Shown here in pieces: positions 7,608 to 15,152 of a stretch of DNA of 64,000 bases. Position numbers and translations under genes: made by a program. This DNA comes from Anaerolinea thermophila UNI-1 (lineage in GTDB: Bacteria; Chloroflexota; Anaerolineae; Anaerolineales; Anaerolineaceae): assembly GCF_000199675.1 (NCBI RefSeq), contig NC_014960.1, positions 496,001 through 560,000 on the forward strand, given 5' to 3'. Position 1 is the first letter of the stretch. Each line of letters opens with the position of its first letter. A model generated the notes under the pieces. That model did no database searches. It worked only from the letters and a program-made list of their open reading frames with translations, and was not told where the DNA came from.

Positions 7608-8738
7608 TTATGCTTCTCCTTTGCGGCGAATGCGAATTTCGTAGCGCATCAGAAAATCGCTGGCAATCAGACAAACCAGAATGATGCCCTGAATCATCTT
7701 GGGGATGCCCGAAGGTTGAATTTCCCGCCCGGCAAGGATGAGCGCGCCGAAGAAAATCGCAACCGGGATGACGGCAAAGGGATTGAGTTTTGCCAGCCAT
7801 GCCACGATGATGCCGGTGTAGCCGTACCCGGGAGAGATAGCTCCCTGCAGGCGGTGCACCACCCCGCTGATTTCCGACATGCCTGCCAACCCTGCCAGCG
7901 CGCCCGAAAGCATCATCACCAGCACGGTATTGCGGGCGATGGGGATGCCGGCATAATTGGCTGTGGGCGGGTTGTCGCCTACCACGCGGATTTCATAGCC
8001 CCACTGACTGCGGTACAGAATCAGCCAGACCACTACGGCAGCAATGAGCGCCAGAATCAAGCCAAAGTGTACGGTCAGTCCGCCAAAGGCAGGCACGCGG
8101 TCGGCAAAATCGGTCAGGCGGGGAAGCCAGGCGTTGCGCGGGAACATTTTGGACATTTGAAAGCCGCCTTCCGTCCAGACGGCGTAAATCCAGTAGTTAT
8201 TCCACGAGACGGCGATGTAGTTCAGCATCAGCGTGGAGATGACCTCATTGACCTTGAATTTGGCTTTCAGGTAGCCGGGGATGAATCCCCAGATTGCGCC
8301 TGCCGCCATGCCGAAGATGAGCATGGTGAGGATGAACAGCCACTGCGGGGAATCGGCGGGCAAAATGGGGGTGAGTACCACCGCGCTGGCACCAAACGCG
8401 CCCAGGAAGAACTGACCCTCGGCGCCGATGTTCCAGATGCGCATGCGGAAAGCGATGGTGCAGGCAAGCCCGACAATCATCAGCGGAATGGCTTTGACCA
8501 GCGTATCGGAGAGCACGCCAATACTGCCGAAAGAAGAGCGGGCGATGTGGGAGTATGCCGCCCAGGGATTTCCTCCCGCAAAGGCAATCACCAGCGCGCC
8601 AATCAGCAGGGCAAAGATGACCATGCCAATCGTCAAGACCCACGAAAACCAGCCCGGCGGGGGTGTCAGGCGCGGCTCCAGTTCTACCGTGAAAGGCAGC
8701 CAGTTGGCTTTGCTACGTGTCAGGGCGGATTTATTCAT
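7608..8738 (-). CDS. ABC transporter permease (NupP/YufP-like)
   Basis: The protein has 376 residues when started at MNKSALTR, chosen because a perfect GGAGGTG lies 5 bases upstream. About eight to ten membrane helices are visible. Family marks are MRIWNIGAEGQFFLGAF (about 105-121) and EIRVVGDNPPTANYAGIP (about 240-257), the latter being the ATPase-contact loop. The ATG overlaps the end of the ATPase gene by 8 bases, indicating translational coupling. It is the second channel subunit of the importer. Confidence 0.9.
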   Translation of the reverse strand: MNKSALTRSKANWLPFTVELEPRLTPPPGWFSWVLTIGMVIFALLIGALVIAFAGGNPWAAYSHIARSSFGSIGVLSDTLVKAIPLMIVGLACTIAFRMRIWNIGAEGQFFLGAFGASAVVLTPILPADSPQWLFILTMLIFGMAAGAIWGFIPGYLKAKFKVNEVISTLMLNYIAVSWNNYWIYAVWTEGGFQMSKMFPRNAWLPRLTDFADRVPAFGGLTVHFGLILALIAAVVVWLILYRSQWGYEIRVVGDNPPTANYAGIPIARNTVLVMMLSGALAGLAGMSEISGVVHRLQGAISPGYGYTGIIVAWLAKLNPFAVIPVAIFFGALILAGREIQPSGIPKMIQGIILVCLIASDFLMRYEIRIRRKGEA

Positions 8739-10296
8739 GGCGCACCTCCGGGACAGCGGGAGCATTTTCCAGACGGGTACCGGTCATCATCAAGCCAATG
8801 GCTTCAAGGTTACCGTCGGTGACTTCTCCCATGATTTGCCCTTCGTAGATTCCCAAAATGCGGTCGCTCAAGTCGATTAACTCCTCCAGTTCTTCCGAAA
8901 TGAGCAAAATGGCGGCTCCCGCCTCGCGCTGAGCCAGCAGTAGCCGATGCACTCCCTCAATTGCGCCCACATCCAGCCCGCGGGTAGGTTGCACAGCAAT
9001 CAGCAGTTGCGGTTGGGCGGAAATTTCCCGTGCCAGAATCACCCTTTGCAGGTTGCCCCCTGAAAGCAGGCGGACCGGCGTTTCCACGGTAGGAACGAGA
9101 ATTTCAAATCCTTTTTTCAGGTCTTCGGCATAGCCGGTTGCCGCCACCTGATTGAGCATCCAGCCGTTGGCAATGGGGGGTTCTTTGTACTTCTTGAGGA
9201 TGACATTGTCGGTCACGCTCAGGTTGGGCGCTGTACCCACGTGCGTGCGGTCTTCGGGGATGTGAGCAATGCCCTTGCGAATGCCTTTGCTTACATTGCA
9301 GTTGGTAATTTCCTCGCCGCCGACCCAGATATGCCCTTTTTCGGCTTTGCGCAGGCAGGTAATGACCTCTGCCAGTTCCCGCTGACCGTTGCCCGCCACC
9401 CCAGCCAGCCCGACGATTTCCCCGCGGCGCACCTCAAAACTCACCCCGCGCAGAGCAGGTAAGCCGCGGTCGTTAAGCGCGTGCAGGTTTTCTACTTTAA
9501 GCACTACCTCGCCGGGTTGAACGGGTTTCTTTTGCAGGTTGAAGACCACCTCGCGTCCTACCATCAGGCGCGCCAATTCCGCACGGGAGACGCCTGCCAG
9601 TGGCAGTCCGGCGGCAGTCACCTTGCCGCGGCGCAGAACGGTCACCCGGTCGGCGATGGCGGTCACCTCGTTCAGTTTGTGGCTGATGAAAATGATGGAT
9701 TTACCTTCTTCGCGCATGCGCCGCAGGGTGTGGAACAGTTCCTCCACTTCGGCGGGGGCAAGCACGGCGGTTGGTTCATCCATAATGAGGATCTCCGCGC
9801 CGCGGTAAAGCATCTTGAGAATCTCCACGCGCTGTTGCTCGCCCACCGAGAGTTGCCAGATGCGCGCTTTGGGATCCACGCGCATGCCAAAGCGTTCCCC
9901 CAGCGCGCGAATTTGTTCATCATAGTGGGATAAGCGTAGACGGAAACGCGGCTCTTCCAAACCCAGCAGGATGTTCTCGGTGACCGTCATGGACGGCACC
10001 AGCATGAAATGTTGATGAATCATCCCAATGCCGGCGTGAATGGCATCGCGGGGGGAGTTGAATGTGCAAGTTTTTCCGCTGACCACAATCGTCCCGGCAT
10101 CGGGGCGATACAGCCCTGCCAGAATGTTCATCAGGGTGCTTTTGCCTGCGCCGTTCTCCCCTAGCAAAGCGTGAATCTCTCCCTTAAAGAGGGTGAAATC
10201 CACGTGGTCGTTTGCCAGAACGCCCGGAAAGTGCTTGACAACGCCGCTCATCTGCACGGCAATGGGTTTTTCCTGAGATTTTTCTACCGCCTCCAT
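8731..10296 (-). CDS. ABC transporter ATPase with two fused nucleotide-binding domains (NupO-like)
   Basis: The protein has 521 residues. Domain 1 has Walker A GENGAGKST (46-54), signature LSVGEQQRVEI and Walker B ILIMDEPTAVL. Domain 2 has a degenerate Walker A (GVAGNGQRE), which is usual for this family, and an LLSGGNLQRVIL signature. It powers uptake through the two permeases. It is 108 bases downstream of the binding-protein gene, with a stem-loop between them that could set different protein levels. The start follows a TGAGGGCTC-like stretch and the ribosome site is weak (CGAGGGCTC). Confidence 0.93.
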   Translation of the reverse strand: MEAVEKSQEKPIAVQMSGVVKHFPGVLANDHVDFTLFKGEIHALLGENGAGKSTLMNILAGLYRPDAGTIVVSGKTCTFNSPRDAIHAGIGMIHQHFMLVPSMTVTENILLGLEEPRFRLRLSHYDEQIRALGERFGMRVDPKARIWQLSVGEQQRVEILKMLYRGAEILIMDEPTAVLAPAEVEELFHTLRRMREEGKSIIFISHKLNEVTAIADRVTVLRRGKVTAAGLPLAGVSRAELARLMVGREVVFNLQKKPVQPGEVVLKVENLHALNDRGLPALRGVSFEVRRGEIVGLAGVAGNGQRELAEVITCLRKAEKGHIWVGGEEITNCNVSKGIRKGIAHIPEDRTHVGTAPNLSVTDNVILKKYKEPPIANGWMLNQVAATGYAEDLKKGFEILVPTVETPVRLLSGGNLQRVILAREISAQPQLLIAVQPTRGLDVGAIEGVHRLLLAQREAGAAILLISEELEELIDLSDRILGIYEGQIMGEVTDGNLEAIGLMMTGTRLENAPAVPEVRHE

Positions 10297-10323
10297 GAGC
10301 CCTCGTCGGTTTCTCTAAAAGGT

Positions 10324-10359
10324 GTTCGCAGGATGCACCTTCAGGCGCACCCTGCGAAC
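10324..10359 (-). terminator. Intercistronic stem-loop between binding protein and ATPase
   Basis: A 9-bp stem (GTTCGCAGG at 10324-10332, complement at 10351-10359) encloses an 18-base loop that can itself pair in part. No U-tract follows on the minus strand, so partial termination or mRNA 3'-end protection of the binding-protein message is more likely than full termination. Confidence 0.5.
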
Positions 10360-10403
10360 TTGATCAGTTTAACTCACACGATTGAAACGAACCAGCATCG
10401 GCA

Positions 10404-11615
10404 TTATTGAGTCTGCGGCAGTTCAGCGGTAATGCCTTCAGCCCACCATTTCATGCAGTACTTGCATCCCAGTCCCATCTCGGGGAACTGATCCAGGTCA
10501 ATTTGCTGGAGCGATTCGCCTTCGGGAACAATCACCTTGCCGGTGTTGTCCTTGATGGGACCTTTGAAGACATCAAAGCGGGTGAATTCGCCCTTGAGCG
10601 ACTTGGCAACCAGGTCTTTGACTTCGTTAATCACCTCAGGCGGTAATTCGGCAACGCCCTTGGGGTAGGTTTGCCCTTCCATGAAACCGAACAAGCCCAA
10701 GCCGCCCGAGTCGGCATCAAAGTAATCCCAACCGGGTTTGTAGGTCTTGTCGATAACGCCCTGGGTGATCTTGGCATACACCGGACCCCAGTTCCAGTAC
10801 GGCGCAGTGAGACAGCGCTCGGCTTTGCAGGAGCCCACCCAGTCGTAGGTGACGCCCCATTTGCCCTTCTCGGTAGCCACATCCGCCACGGCGGGGGTAT
10901 CGGCACCGGTGAAAACCACCTGCGCGCCGGCATCGAAGAGCGAAGCGGCGGCTTCCTTCTCTTTCACCGGGTCATGCCAGGTGTTGATCCAGCGCACGTC
11001 CATGGTGCATTCGGGGCAGGTCTTGCGCATACCCAGCGCGATGGCGTTCCCGAGGCGCAGTTCTTCCGGAATGGGGAAGGTTGCCATGTAGCCCAGTTTG
11101 GGATTGCCGTCCATCTTGGCGCGCGCGCCCGCCAGCATGCCCGCCAGGTACTTCATGGTTTCCATGGCGCCAAACAGGTTGCCGAAGTTCTTTTCGTTGG
11201 ACTTATAGCCCGAAATGTGAATGTAGGTGATGTTGGGGAACTCGCTGGCAACCGTTTCCATCGGATCCATAAAGCCGAAGGATGTACCGAAAATCAGGTT
11301 GAAGCCTTTACGGGAGAGGGCGCGGAAGACCTGTTCAGAGTCGGCGCCTTCGGGCACGTTTTCAATGTATGCCACATGCACATTGGGCACGTTCTTTTCC
11401 ACATAGAGCAAGCCTTCGTAGTGGGCCTGCGACCAGCCGCCATCGTCGTGCGGGCCAATCAGCACCATGGCAACGTTGAATTTGCCTTTTTGAATTTCGG
11501 GGATCTGGAATTCGCCTACTTTTTCCGGTGTAGCCGCCGAGGGCTGACAGGCGCCCAACAGTATGGCAACGAAGACCAACAGCGCCACTGCGCGCAACAG
11601 AACACGGTTTTTCAT
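10404..11615 (-). CDS. BMP-family substrate-binding lipoprotein
   Basis: The protein has 403 residues. A lipoprotein signal ends in LLGAC with the lipid Cys at 23. The body shows BMP/BmpA-family traits: a glycine-rich HDDGGWSQAHYEGL stretch (about 55-68), FNLIFGTSFGFMDPM, and GAMETMKYLAGMLAGARA. The family binds nucleosides or related ligands on the outer membrane face and hands them to the NupPQ channel. AAGGAGGAG precedes the ATG. It heads the ABC operon; the leader of about 150 bases upstream carries an inverted repeat. Confidence 0.93.
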   Translation of the reverse strand: MKNRVLLRAVALLVFVAILLGACQPSAATPEKVGEFQIPEIQKGKFNVAMVLIGPHDDGGWSQAHYEGLLYVEKNVPNVHVAYIENVPEGADSEQVFRALSRKGFNLIFGTSFGFMDPMETVASEFPNITYIHISGYKSNEKNFGNLFGAMETMKYLAGMLAGARAKMDGNPKLGYMATFPIPEELRLGNAIALGMRKTCPECTMDVRWINTWHDPVKEKEAAASLFDAGAQVVFTGADTPAVADVATEKGKWGVTYDWVGSCKAERCLTAPYWNWGPVYAKITQGVIDKTYKPGWDYFDADSGGLGLFGFMEGQTYPKGVAELPPEVINEVKDLVAKSLKGEFTRFDVFKGPIKDNTGKVIVPEGESLQQIDLDQFPEMGLGCKYCMKWWAEGITAELPQTQ

Positions 11616-11745
11616 AAACAGTCTCCTCCTTCACATGAACAGTACAGATGTTTGAGATGGAAAAGGTTGGAAAAATAAAAACAAAACCGCCGCCACTCAC
11701 CTCCTTTTTTCATCGAGTAGGGCTACTGAGGATTGCACAGTTAGG

Positions 11746-11801
11746 TTGTCTATACAATAGCCGTTGGCACAATTTTACCGGAATCTGTTTTTATTGTACA
11801 A
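11746..11801 (-). promoter_or_regulatory. Putative promoter and operator of the ABC importer operon
   Basis: On the minus strand TTGTAC (11801-11796) and TAAAAT (11777-11772) are 18 bases apart and could be the -35 and -10. Just downstream is the inverted repeat TTGT-CTAT-ACAA at 11746-11757. A GntR- or similar repressor site is possible. The rest of the 11616-11850 leader shows no gene I can support; it contains a purine-rich AAAAAAGGAGGTGAG stretch at about 11700. Confidence 0.4.
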
Positions 11802-11850
11802 CGAATTTGAGGGGTTAATTCTAGTGATTATTGTCATGAGATTAGTTGAT

Positions 11851-11882
11851 AAAAAAATAGCCCCGGAATTGTTTCCGAGGCT
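11851..11882 (-). terminator. Terminator after the DUF1858/DUF2249 gene
   Basis: Stem AGCCCCGGAA (11859-11868) pairs with TTCCGAGGCT (11873-11882) with one mismatch. On the minus strand it is followed by ATTTTTTT. This ends the DUF438 - DUF1858/DUF2249 transcript. Confidence 0.85.
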
Positions 11883-11919
11883 GTTATTCCTCCCAAAATA
11901 TGGCTTTTTGGTATGGGGG

Positions 11920-12447
11920 TTACAGGCGAGAGATGAATGTCCAGTGTTGACGGGTATCCTCCGGGTTTACACGGTGATGCACCCGACAGCCCTGTTTTTG
12001 AAGGGCATCCAGTAAGGGCGCGGGTTCGAAATCGGAAATTAACAACAGGTAGCGCCCGTTTTCCAGAGAGGGAAGCACAGCGTTCACCTGCACCAGAGGC
12101 ACTTCGCCGCGCTGAAGCAATTCTGTGCCGTTGATGACCAGTTGCGGCTCGCCCTGTATCCAGTCCGGGTCTTCTTCCAAACGAGAAACTTTTAAATTCC
12201 GAGGTACATCGTGGAGTGTTGCCATCTCCGGCTGACCGACTGCCCGCCGCAGGGTATTCACAAGTTCCAGCACGGTCACATTGCCGATTTGGGCGACCTT
12301 CTCCAGTGTCGCCAGTTGTCCGATGGTACGGCGCAGGACGGGGTTGCGCAGGTTCTTGAACGCAGGGGCGATACGAATCAGGTCTTCCTCCAGAGCAGGG
12401 TATTCGCGCAGAAGTTCGCCAATGCGGGTTTGCGGGGTGATATTCAT
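11920..12447 (-). CDS. DUF1858 + DUF2249 domain protein
   Basis: The protein has 175 residues from ATG 12447. The N-terminal part (TRIGELLREYPALEEDLIRI, about 6-25) is a DUF1858-like helical domain, and the C-terminal half, ending RQHWTFISRL, looks like a DUF2249 (TusA-like fold) domain with YLLLISDFEPAPLLDAL. These domains commonly occur with DUF438/hemerythrin proteins in bacteria handling nitric oxide, oxygen or Fe-S damage, and are found with the RIC-type repair proteins. It follows the DUF438 gene after 12 bases, so the two are probably one operon. The precise activity is not known. Confidence 0.8.
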   Translation of the reverse strand: MNITPQTRIGELLREYPALEEDLIRIAPAFKNLRNPVLRRTIGQLATLEKVAQIGNVTVLELVNTLRRAVGQPEMATLHDVPRNLKVSRLEEDPDWIQGEPQLVINGTELLQRGEVPLVQVNAVLPSLENGRYLLLISDFEPAPLLDALQKQGCRVHHRVNPEDTRQHWTFISRL

Positions 12448-12459
12448 GGGCAAACTCCA

Positions 12460-13710
12460 TTAGTTTGAATGGGGAGTATCGTACATCAACAGGCGCCGTT
12501 CGCCGCTTAACTGCTGGATCTCGGTAATATCCTGAGTGACTTCCAGTGTGCCCAGATACTGCCCTTCTTTATCGCGCACCGCATAATAGCAGATATACAC
12601 CATCTTCCCATGCAGGTTGATCCAGAAACGGGCAACGTCCTGTTTTCCGGCTTTGAAGTCTTTGAGAATCTGATTGACGATGTGCACACTCTTGGGCGGG
12701 TGGCAGTACTGCACTTTTCGTCCCAGCACTGCCCGCGAACGGCTGAAGATGCGCTCTTTACCGGGGCTGAAGTAGCGCACCACATCGTCCCTGTCCACGA
12801 AGGTTACGTCAAAAGGCAGAGTGGTGAACAAACCAATCAATTCGTTCAGGCTCAAACTGCCGGTGGGCATTTGAATACGCCCATTATGCGCGGCTGGACG
12901 CTCTTCCGGTTGTTGGACGCCGCCTTCGGGAATCCACTCAAACTCGGGTGCGTACAGGCAGTACCCGTATTCATCGCTTTGCAGGTAAATATCGTACCAT
13001 TCCTGTTCGGTCAGCAGGTTGAGCGCAGTGGGGAAGAGGATTTTTTCTTCCTTGTAAATCATTTCGTCAATGGCTTGGAGCAAAGGTTCTACGGCAAAAG
13101 TGCAGAACGCCCGTGCTTCTGAGGCGATAATCTGACTCACCTCATGTAAACCTTCGAGGGTGGTGCGTAATGCCTGGCGTACCTCATCATGCTTTCCCCA
13201 CATCACCGTAGGCGGACCTGGCAAGTTGTTGCGTTCAAAAATGGGAAAGAGCAGATATTCTTTGCGCTTATAGTGCTTATCTACATCCATCAGGTCGTTC
13301 AGTGCTTGATGAATCTGCATCATGAGCGATGATGCATCATCCTCATCCCTCATTTTATCCAGCATGCGTATCAACAGGCGTACCCGCGCGGTAGTGCGGG
13401 TCAACTCGCGGTTTTCCTGAATAAAGGTATGCACCGGGTGTCCGGGGATGGTTTCGGGAGTTTCCTGCAGGTCGAGGAACTTTTTGAGGACATGGGTATG
13501 CGTATCGCACAACTGCTGAATACTTTCGGCAGGGATGCCTTCCTGAATCAATTGCATTTCCATCAGGAAGACATCGCTGTAATCGGCTTCTGCGAGCATG
13601 GTTTCCAACTGGTGTTTGACCTGTTCTTCGCTGGAACCGTGATGCAATTGGCGAATCAGCGATTTCATGATTTCGATGCGTTGCTGGCGGTTGTTAATCA
13701 GTTCGCTCAT
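12460..13710 (-). CDS. DUF438 - hemerythrin-like - PAS domain protein
   Basis: The protein has 416 residues in three modules. Residues about 10-75 resemble DUF438 (IMKSLIRQLHHGSSEEQVK). Residues about 85-235 form a hemerythrin-like four-helix bundle with candidate iron ligands (HPVHTFIQENREL, HYKRKEYLLFP, WGKHDEVR, EEKILFP). Residues about 290-400 form a PAS domain with YFSPGKERIFSRSRAVLGR. Hemerythrin di-iron sites bind oxygen or nitric oxide, and PAS may bind a cofactor. No output domain is attached, so it may be a cytosolic sensor or repair factor. AAAGGACAC precedes the ATG. Confidence 0.88.
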   Translation of the reverse strand: MSELINNRQQRIEIMKSLIRQLHHGSSEEQVKHQLETMLAEADYSDVFLMEMQLIQEGIPAESIQQLCDTHTHVLKKFLDLQETPETIPGHPVHTFIQENRELTRTTARVRLLIRMLDKMRDEDDASSLMMQIHQALNDLMDVDKHYKRKEYLLFPIFERNNLPGPPTVMWGKHDEVRQALRTTLEGLHEVSQIIASEARAFCTFAVEPLLQAIDEMIYKEEKILFPTALNLLTEQEWYDIYLQSDEYGYCLYAPEFEWIPEGGVQQPEERPAAHNGRIQMPTGSLSLNELIGLFTTLPFDVTFVDRDDVVRYFSPGKERIFSRSRAVLGRKVQYCHPPKSVHIVNQILKDFKAGKQDVARFWINLHGKMVYICYYAVRDKEGQYLGTLEVTQDITEIQQLSGERRLLMYDTPHSN

Positions 13711-13982
13711 GGTGTGTCCTTTAAAATTGGATAATTTAACCCGTTTTTACCATATTTATTTGAATTGTTTTTGTGTTTTTTGTCATATTTTTCATAGATA
13801 TTCATCACAAGAACAAATGCATGCGATATAATTTACTTTATTTAGAAAAATACATTAAATATATTTGCAAGTAAAATAGTATATATATTTCTGATGGAGG
13901 TGAACACAGGAAGAAAGATCATTTTATTTTAGGGAACCTCCCTGATTTTTTCCCGAATCATTCTCTGAAAGGAAGAAAAACC
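13711..13982. promoter_or_regulatory. AT-rich divergent intergenic region
   Basis: This AT-rich region separates the minus-strand DUF438 gene from the plus-strand secreted pair and must hold both promoters. For the plus side, TATAAT at 13827-13832 is the best -10, without a convincing -35. I see no FNR- or CRP-consensus palindrome and no small gene with a ribosome site. Confidence 0.35.
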
Positions 13983-14519
13983 ATGAAACCCCCTATTAAA
14001 ACCATGCTTTTGATTGCTTTGCTGATGATTACCCTGATTTTCTCATGGAATGCGGCACAAGCACAGAAGGGCGAGACGCCGCCCTCACCCCAAAGCGAAA
14101 CTCTTGACGGCAACACCCGTTCGCTGGATAGCGTCTCGCCGCAAGCCTTGACCGGCTTTATCATTACCAGTAATCCCTATTGCTATCAGCCGGATGTCTC
14201 TCGGAACGAATGCATTATCAATTTTCGCTATACTCAGGCAAACGATGATGGTACGAATGCTCCGCTACTTAAGTACCTGAAATATTCCATCGATGGAAAG
14301 ATGCGGTACTACAGTGGAAAATTTTTCGAAAACAGCATCACCTATGCCTACTCCATGGTGCCGCAGGGATTTAAAGTGCCCTGCGGTTTGCCCAATGAAA
14401 GCGGTTTAGGAAACGATTTTGGAAAATCCTACGCCATAGTCATCCAGGCGATTGGTAATACAGATACTCAATTAGGAGCAAACTTCTTCAGTGTAGCCTG
14501 CCCGGCATACGTGCCATGA
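13983..14519 (+). CDS. Secreted protein, paralogue of the next gene
   Basis: The protein has 178 residues. A signal peptide (about 1-27: basic start, hydrophobic core LLIALLMITLIF, AQA cut site) is followed by about 150 exported residues. These share with the next gene the pattern NP-x-C-x-Q, C-x-I, KFFENS, GFKVPCG, DFGKSY and FFSVACP. The conserved cysteines suggest disulfides in a compact beta-rich fold. The family is unknown to me. GAAAGGAAG precedes the ATG. The two genes are almost contiguous and arose by tandem duplication. Confidence 0.75.
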   Translation: MKPPIKTMLLIALLMITLIFSWNAAQAQKGETPPSPQSETLDGNTRSLDSVSPQALTGFIITSNPYCYQPDVSRNECIINFRYTQANDDGTNAPLLKYLKYSIDGKMRYYSGKFFENSITYAYSMVPQGFKVPCGLPNESGLGNDFGKSYAIVIQAIGNTDTQLGANFFSVACPAYVP

Positions 14520-14533
14520 AAACGGGAGGCGCC

Positions 14534-15001
14534 ATGCATGCATTAAGACTGGCTCTTTTAGGACTGGCTTTGCTGGCTTTGCTTGTTCTTCCCCCCAGCC
14601 AGAGTTCTGCGCAATCGTCCTCCATTTCCCTGCAAATTCAAAACCCGGTTTGCATGCAATCGTCGCTGGACAGCGGCACCTGCTATATTCGCATGCGCAG
14701 TATCTCGGCGGTAGGGAGCGGCAGTTCCTTTTCGCGCCTGCAGGTGTTTGTCAACGGCAAACTGCGGGCAAACACGGGCGGTTTTTTTGAGAACAGCGGC
14801 TATGTAGTGGGGAACATGTTCGGCTCAGGATTTGTGGTTTCCTGTGGAGGCAAAAACGCCAGCGGAGATCCGGATTTTGGACAGAGTTATACCATTCAGG
14901 TGGTAGCCTCTCTTGCCGATAGCACGACCACAACCGGCTCGATCGCAGTTTTTTGCCCTTACTATGAGGGAAAATCTTTCCTTCCATTTTTACTGCGGTG
15001 A
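14534..15001 (+). CDS. Secreted protein, second paralogue, with FLPFLLR C-terminus
   Basis: The protein has 155 residues from ATG 14534, chosen because GGGAGG sits 5 bases before it; an upstream ATG at 14516 overlaps the previous stop. A signal peptide runs to about residue 27 (SSAQ cut). The mature part repeats the pattern of the upstream gene (NPVCMQ, GGFFENSG, GFVVSCGG, DFGQSY, VFCPYY). It ends in KSFLPFLLR; similar hydrophobic LP-containing tails close many exported Chloroflexota proteins, a point from general familiarity and not checked. The function is unknown. Confidence 0.75.
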   Translation: MHALRLALLGLALLALLVLPPSQSSAQSSSISLQIQNPVCMQSSLDSGTCYIRMRSISAVGSGSSFSRLQVFVNGKLRANTGGFFENSGYVVGNMFGSGFVVSCGGKNASGDPDFGQSYTIQVVASLADSTTTTGSIAVFCPYYEGKSFLPFLLR

Positions 15002-15094
15002 GAAATATTTCTGCAGATGATTGGGCTGATTGAGAATATATTTCCCAATCAGTCCTTCTGTTTTGCCCTGGAAAGCACTCCCTTAAAAAATGGT

Positions 15095-15118
15095 AATCAC
15101 AGGATTGTGATTTATAAT
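15095..15118 (+). promoter_or_regulatory. Perfect inverted repeat abutting a -10 box, upstream of the MalT-like regulator
   Basis: AATCACA at 15095-15101 and TGTGATT at 15106-15112 form a perfect 7-4-7 inverted repeat. TATAAT follows directly at 15113-15118, and the regulator gene starts at 15153. The layout fits an operator overlapping the promoter spacer, possibly autoregulatory. Confidence 0.5.
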
Positions 15119-15152
15119 AAATTGGTATTCTGTCCGCAGGGATTCCCCAATC

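Noticed and set aside
7716..8822. 368-residue plus-strand frame
   Set aside because: Antisense to an ABC permease with good family motifs. The translated sequence is low-complexity and lacks a ribosome site.
11616..11710. Possible leader peptide of about 33 codons ending at the lipoprotein start
   Set aside because: It has no ribosome site and its only support is that its stop overlaps the ATG. Too weak to list.
13711..13830. FNR or CRP site for the hemerythrin gene
   Set aside because: TTGTGATGAATATCTATGAA looks partly like one, but the second half-site does not match.
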